NCBI GenBank assembly: GCA_004297395.1
Contig: SCUO01000058.1
Span: 1 to 50,756 of the forward strand
Origin: Chloroflexota bacterium
Lineage (GTDB): Bacteria > Chloroflexota > Limnocylindria > Limnocylindrales > CSP1-4
DNA: 50,756 nt
Reading direction: 5' to 3'
Shown: piece by piece, positions 49,237-50,756 of the stretch
How the letters are laid out: each line of letters starts with the position of its first letter
Position numbering within the stretch: position 1 is the stretch's first letter
Position numbers and translations under genes: made by a program
Notes under the pieces: generated by a model
What the model was told of the DNA's origin: nothing
The model's database searches: none
What the model saw: only the letters and a program-made list of their open reading frames with translations

Positions 49237-49520
49237 ATGCGATTCACGCCGACGTCCTTGACCGAGCGCATCGGGCCGGTTGATGCGTCTGGTTCATCGA
49301 TCGGCGCCCATCCACGCTCAGCCAACGCTCCGATTCGACAGGAATCGCGCCGGGCCACGCTCGTCTGTCGCGAATCTGATGAGCCGGCCGCATCGCGGCG
49401 GTGGAGCGAGGAGCCGCGACCGGCGTGGCTCGCGGACGCCGAGGCTGTCACCAACGTGTCCGGTCATCGCACCGGGACCTGGGCGGTAGTCGGCGCGCGA
49501 ACAATCCTTGGGGCGGTGAC
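49237..49520. other. Convergent intergenic region, nothing recognised
   Basis: The 284 bp between the plsY and DUF1801 stops contain only short ORFs on both strands without family features. Confidence 0.4.
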
Positions 49521-49895
49521 CTAGGAGGACTCGGCCCGGGCCCGCGCCTCGTGTTCGGCGACCCGAGCCCGGATGATCCTCGTCACCAGCTCGACCGGCA
49601 CCGGCATGTCGATCGGGAAGCTGATCGTTCCCCGGCCCTTGACGAACGGCGCGAGCTCGTCGCCACCGGCCTCGAGGACCGGGTCGCTGGCCGGGAACAG
49701 GCTGTAGTGGCGCTTGTAGGCGTCGTACGAGACGAGGAAGGTGCCGTTCTGCTTGAAGCCCGGCATCTTGTACGTGATGACTTCGACCGCATCCGGCGCG
49801 GCCGCCCTGATCGTCTCGCGGAGGGTCTGCATCCAGGCGCGCCGATCGTCGGGCAGGGTCGCCAGGTACGTGTCGACGGCGCCGGATTCGGGCAT
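49521..49895 (-). CDS. DUF1801 (YdhG-like) family protein
   Basis: A 124-residue DUF1801 protein. The family pattern is seen in MQTLRETIRAAAPDAVEVI, TYKMPGFKQNGTFLVSYDAY and KRHYSLFPASDP, followed by GRGTISFPIDMPVPVELV and a C-terminal helix. Some relatives were proposed to bind iron or act as small chaperones; the role is not established. ATG 49895 has a GAGGGAA site upstream. It is a single gene. Confidence 0.88.
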   Translation of the reverse strand: MPESGAVDTYLATLPDDRRAWMQTLRETIRAAAPDAVEVITYKMPGFKQNGTFLVSYDAYKRHYSLFPASDPVLEAGGDELAPFVKGRGTISFPIDMPVPVELVTRIIRARVAEHEARARAESS

Positions 49896-49965
49896 GTGCG
49901 GTTCCCTCGATGCGGCGTTCGGGGTGGCCCCGCCGTGCCAGCATCGTGCCCGATGCTCTCACGCC

Positions 49966-49994
49966 TTGACAAGTCGCCCCGGGCGAGGCATATA
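49966..49994 (+). promoter_or_regulatory. Promoter TTGACA-N17-CATATA
   Basis: TTGACA (49966-49971), a 17-bp spacer and CATATA (49989-49994); the -10 is embedded in the following palindrome. Confidence 0.55.
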
Positions 49995-50009
49995 TCGCAT
50001 CGCGATATA
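49991..50009. promoter_or_regulatory. Palindromic operator TATATCGC-N3-GCGATATA
   Basis: A perfect inverted repeat with 8-bp arms overlapping the -10. The sequence resembles the TATATCGCGATATA-type sites associated with PadR-family regulators; no such gene is in the window. Confidence 0.6.
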
Positions 50010-50038
50010 GTTCACCCACGGCTTGGAGGCGCCCGCCC

Positions 50039-50629
50039 ATGATGACCCGGCTGGCCTGGATCGCAGCGATCATCGTCGGCCTCGCGGCCGGCGGTTTCGC
50101 CTTCCACTTTCCGGGGAGCTACGGCAACCCCGTCCTCGACCCGTCGGCGGCGGTTGTCGGGATCCTGATCGGTGGCGTCAACGGGCTCCTCGTGGGCGCC
50201 TTGGTGTGGATGGCCCTGCGACTCTCGCGAGCCGCGGGGCCCCGGGTGCTCGCCGCGTCGGTCGTGCTGATCGGGCTGACCCATGCGATGAACGACGCGT
50301 CCTCCACGCGCATCCCGTTCCTCGTCGTCGAGGCGGTCGCGGGGGTCGTAGCGGCGGGCACCGCGGTGTGGATCCTGCGCGAGCGCCGGCCGCGGGTCGT
50401 CATTGTGGCTGGCGTGGCGTGGACGGCCGGGATCGTGCTCGGTGGCTGGTCGGGAGACTGGCTCGGACTGCCGCTCTCGGAGACGCCGATCGGCTGGTCG
50501 GTCGACCACGCCTGGGACGGACTGATCACCGGCCTCGTGTGGGGCGTCGCGACCGCGACGATCGGCCTGCCCGATGCGCTCCGTCGCGATACAGCGGGAC
50601 GGTCGACGCTCGAACCCGCCTACGAGTGA
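50039..50629 (+). CDS. Integral membrane protein (196 aa)
   Basis: About six hydrophobic segments are visible, starting LAWIAAIIVGLAAGGFAF and including AVVGILIGGVNGLLVGALVW, VLAASVVLIGLTHAM, VVEAVAGVVAAGTAVWIL, VIVAGVAWTAGIVLGGW and a C-terminal GLITGLVWGVATATIGLP. ATG 50039 has GGAGG 9 nt upstream (50025-50029); a second ATG follows immediately. Expression is probably controlled at the palindrome upstream. No family recognised; it could be a small transporter or an uncharacterised membrane protein. Confidence 0.75.
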   Translation: MMTRLAWIAAIIVGLAAGGFAFHFPGSYGNPVLDPSAAVVGILIGGVNGLLVGALVWMALRLSRAAGPRVLAASVVLIGLTHAMNDASSTRIPFLVVEAVAGVVAAGTAVWILRERRPRVVIVAGVAWTAGIVLGGWSGDWLGLPLSETPIGWSVDHAWDGLITGLVWGVATATIGLPDALRRDTAGRSTLEPAYE

Positions 50630-50677
50630 CGCACGCCGCCATCGCGGGGTGTGGTGTCGCCTGTCCCGGGGAATCGA

Positions 50678-50708
50678 ACGACCCGGGCCGGCTGACTGCC
50701 CGGGTCGT
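50678..50708. terminator. Strong hairpin after the last gene
   Basis: ACGACCCGGG and CCCGGGTCGT form a perfect 10-bp stem with an 11-nt loop, 48 bp beyond the stop. No T-run, but the stability suggests termination. Confidence 0.5.
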
Positions 50709-50726
50709 CATGTGCGCTCTGGTTCT

Positions 50727-50749
50727 CGCGGGTCCCCGCTGGACCCGCG
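50727..50749. terminator. Second hairpin at window end
   Basis: CGCGGGTCC-ccgct-GGACCCGCG is a perfect 9-bp stem with a 5-nt loop, perhaps serving a convergent gene beyond the window. Confidence 0.45.
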
Positions 50750-50756
50750 TGCCGAG

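Noticed and set aside
49233-49454. A 73-codon minus-strand ORF downstream of DUF1801
   Set aside because: No RBS, no recognised domain and it overlaps the plsY stop; not convincing.
50660-50710. A TTCGATTCC segment resembling a tRNA T arm on the minus strand
   Set aside because: The flanking 5-bp T stem does not pair and no acceptor or anticodon stem fits; the sequence is explained by the hairpin.

Overview
This window is very GC-rich (about 70% by eye) and densely coded. No rRNA, integrase, insertion sequence or CRISPR array is visible. The gene content points to an aerobic heterotroph: a TPP/lipoate 2-oxoacid dehydrogenase with lipoyl synthase, acyl-CoA dehydrogenase, acetoacetate-CoA ligase, an EXLDI protein with a Drr-type ABC exporter, MoxR/DUF58/VWA proteins, a class E/F-like sortase, PspA and PlsY. 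A Chloroflexota-type bacterium (Limnocylindria-like) is my best guess, with a high-GC actinobacterial relative as the alternative; this is inference from style and gene content, not a phylogeny. At least 13 genes start 6-8 nt after a TANNNT box, the signature of leaderless transcription.

Layout. 1-5.6 kb: 3' end of a DNA methyltransferase, small proteins, a cupin, a translationally coupled DUF1611/enolase-superfamily pair (a DgcN/DgcA-like candidate), an exported protein and a methyltransferase. 5.6-11.9 kb is an accessory stretch rich in small regulators with visible operators: OsmC, EXLDI plus ABC exporter with a TACGTA palindrome, TetR with a double GCGTAC-N3-GTACGC operator, a membrane protein, an MtrA-like/DUF4346 protein, and an ArsR-SRPBCC pair with tandem operators over promoter and start codon. 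11.98-14.3 kb: tRNA-Glu(CTC), an alpha/beta hydrolase without its nucleophile, and DUF1015. 14.5-28.8 kb: a long operon combining a large exported membrane protein, an ABC ATPase and permease, a Gln/Gly-repeat membrane protein, MoxR, DUF58 and two VWA membrane proteins, with an 18-codon bridging ORF and a long foldback element inside it.

28.9-39.8 kb: acetoacetate-CoA ligase, a lipoprotein, a sortase, an 8-bp tandem repeat, acyl-CoA dehydrogenase divergent from a SufR-like Fe-S regulator, a secreted protein, an adenosine-deaminase-fold enzyme with altered substrate residues, and TPM plus PspA envelope proteins. 39.8-48.2 kb (minus strand): a 35-codon leader ORF, lpd, E1alpha, E1beta, a tandem pair of small paralogues, E2, a sugar-epimerase-like SDR and lipA, together a nearly complete lipoate-dependent dehydrogenase set. 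48.6-50.7 kb: PlsY, a DUF1801 protein, and a membrane protein under a promoter with a PadR-style palindrome; two strong hairpins close the window.
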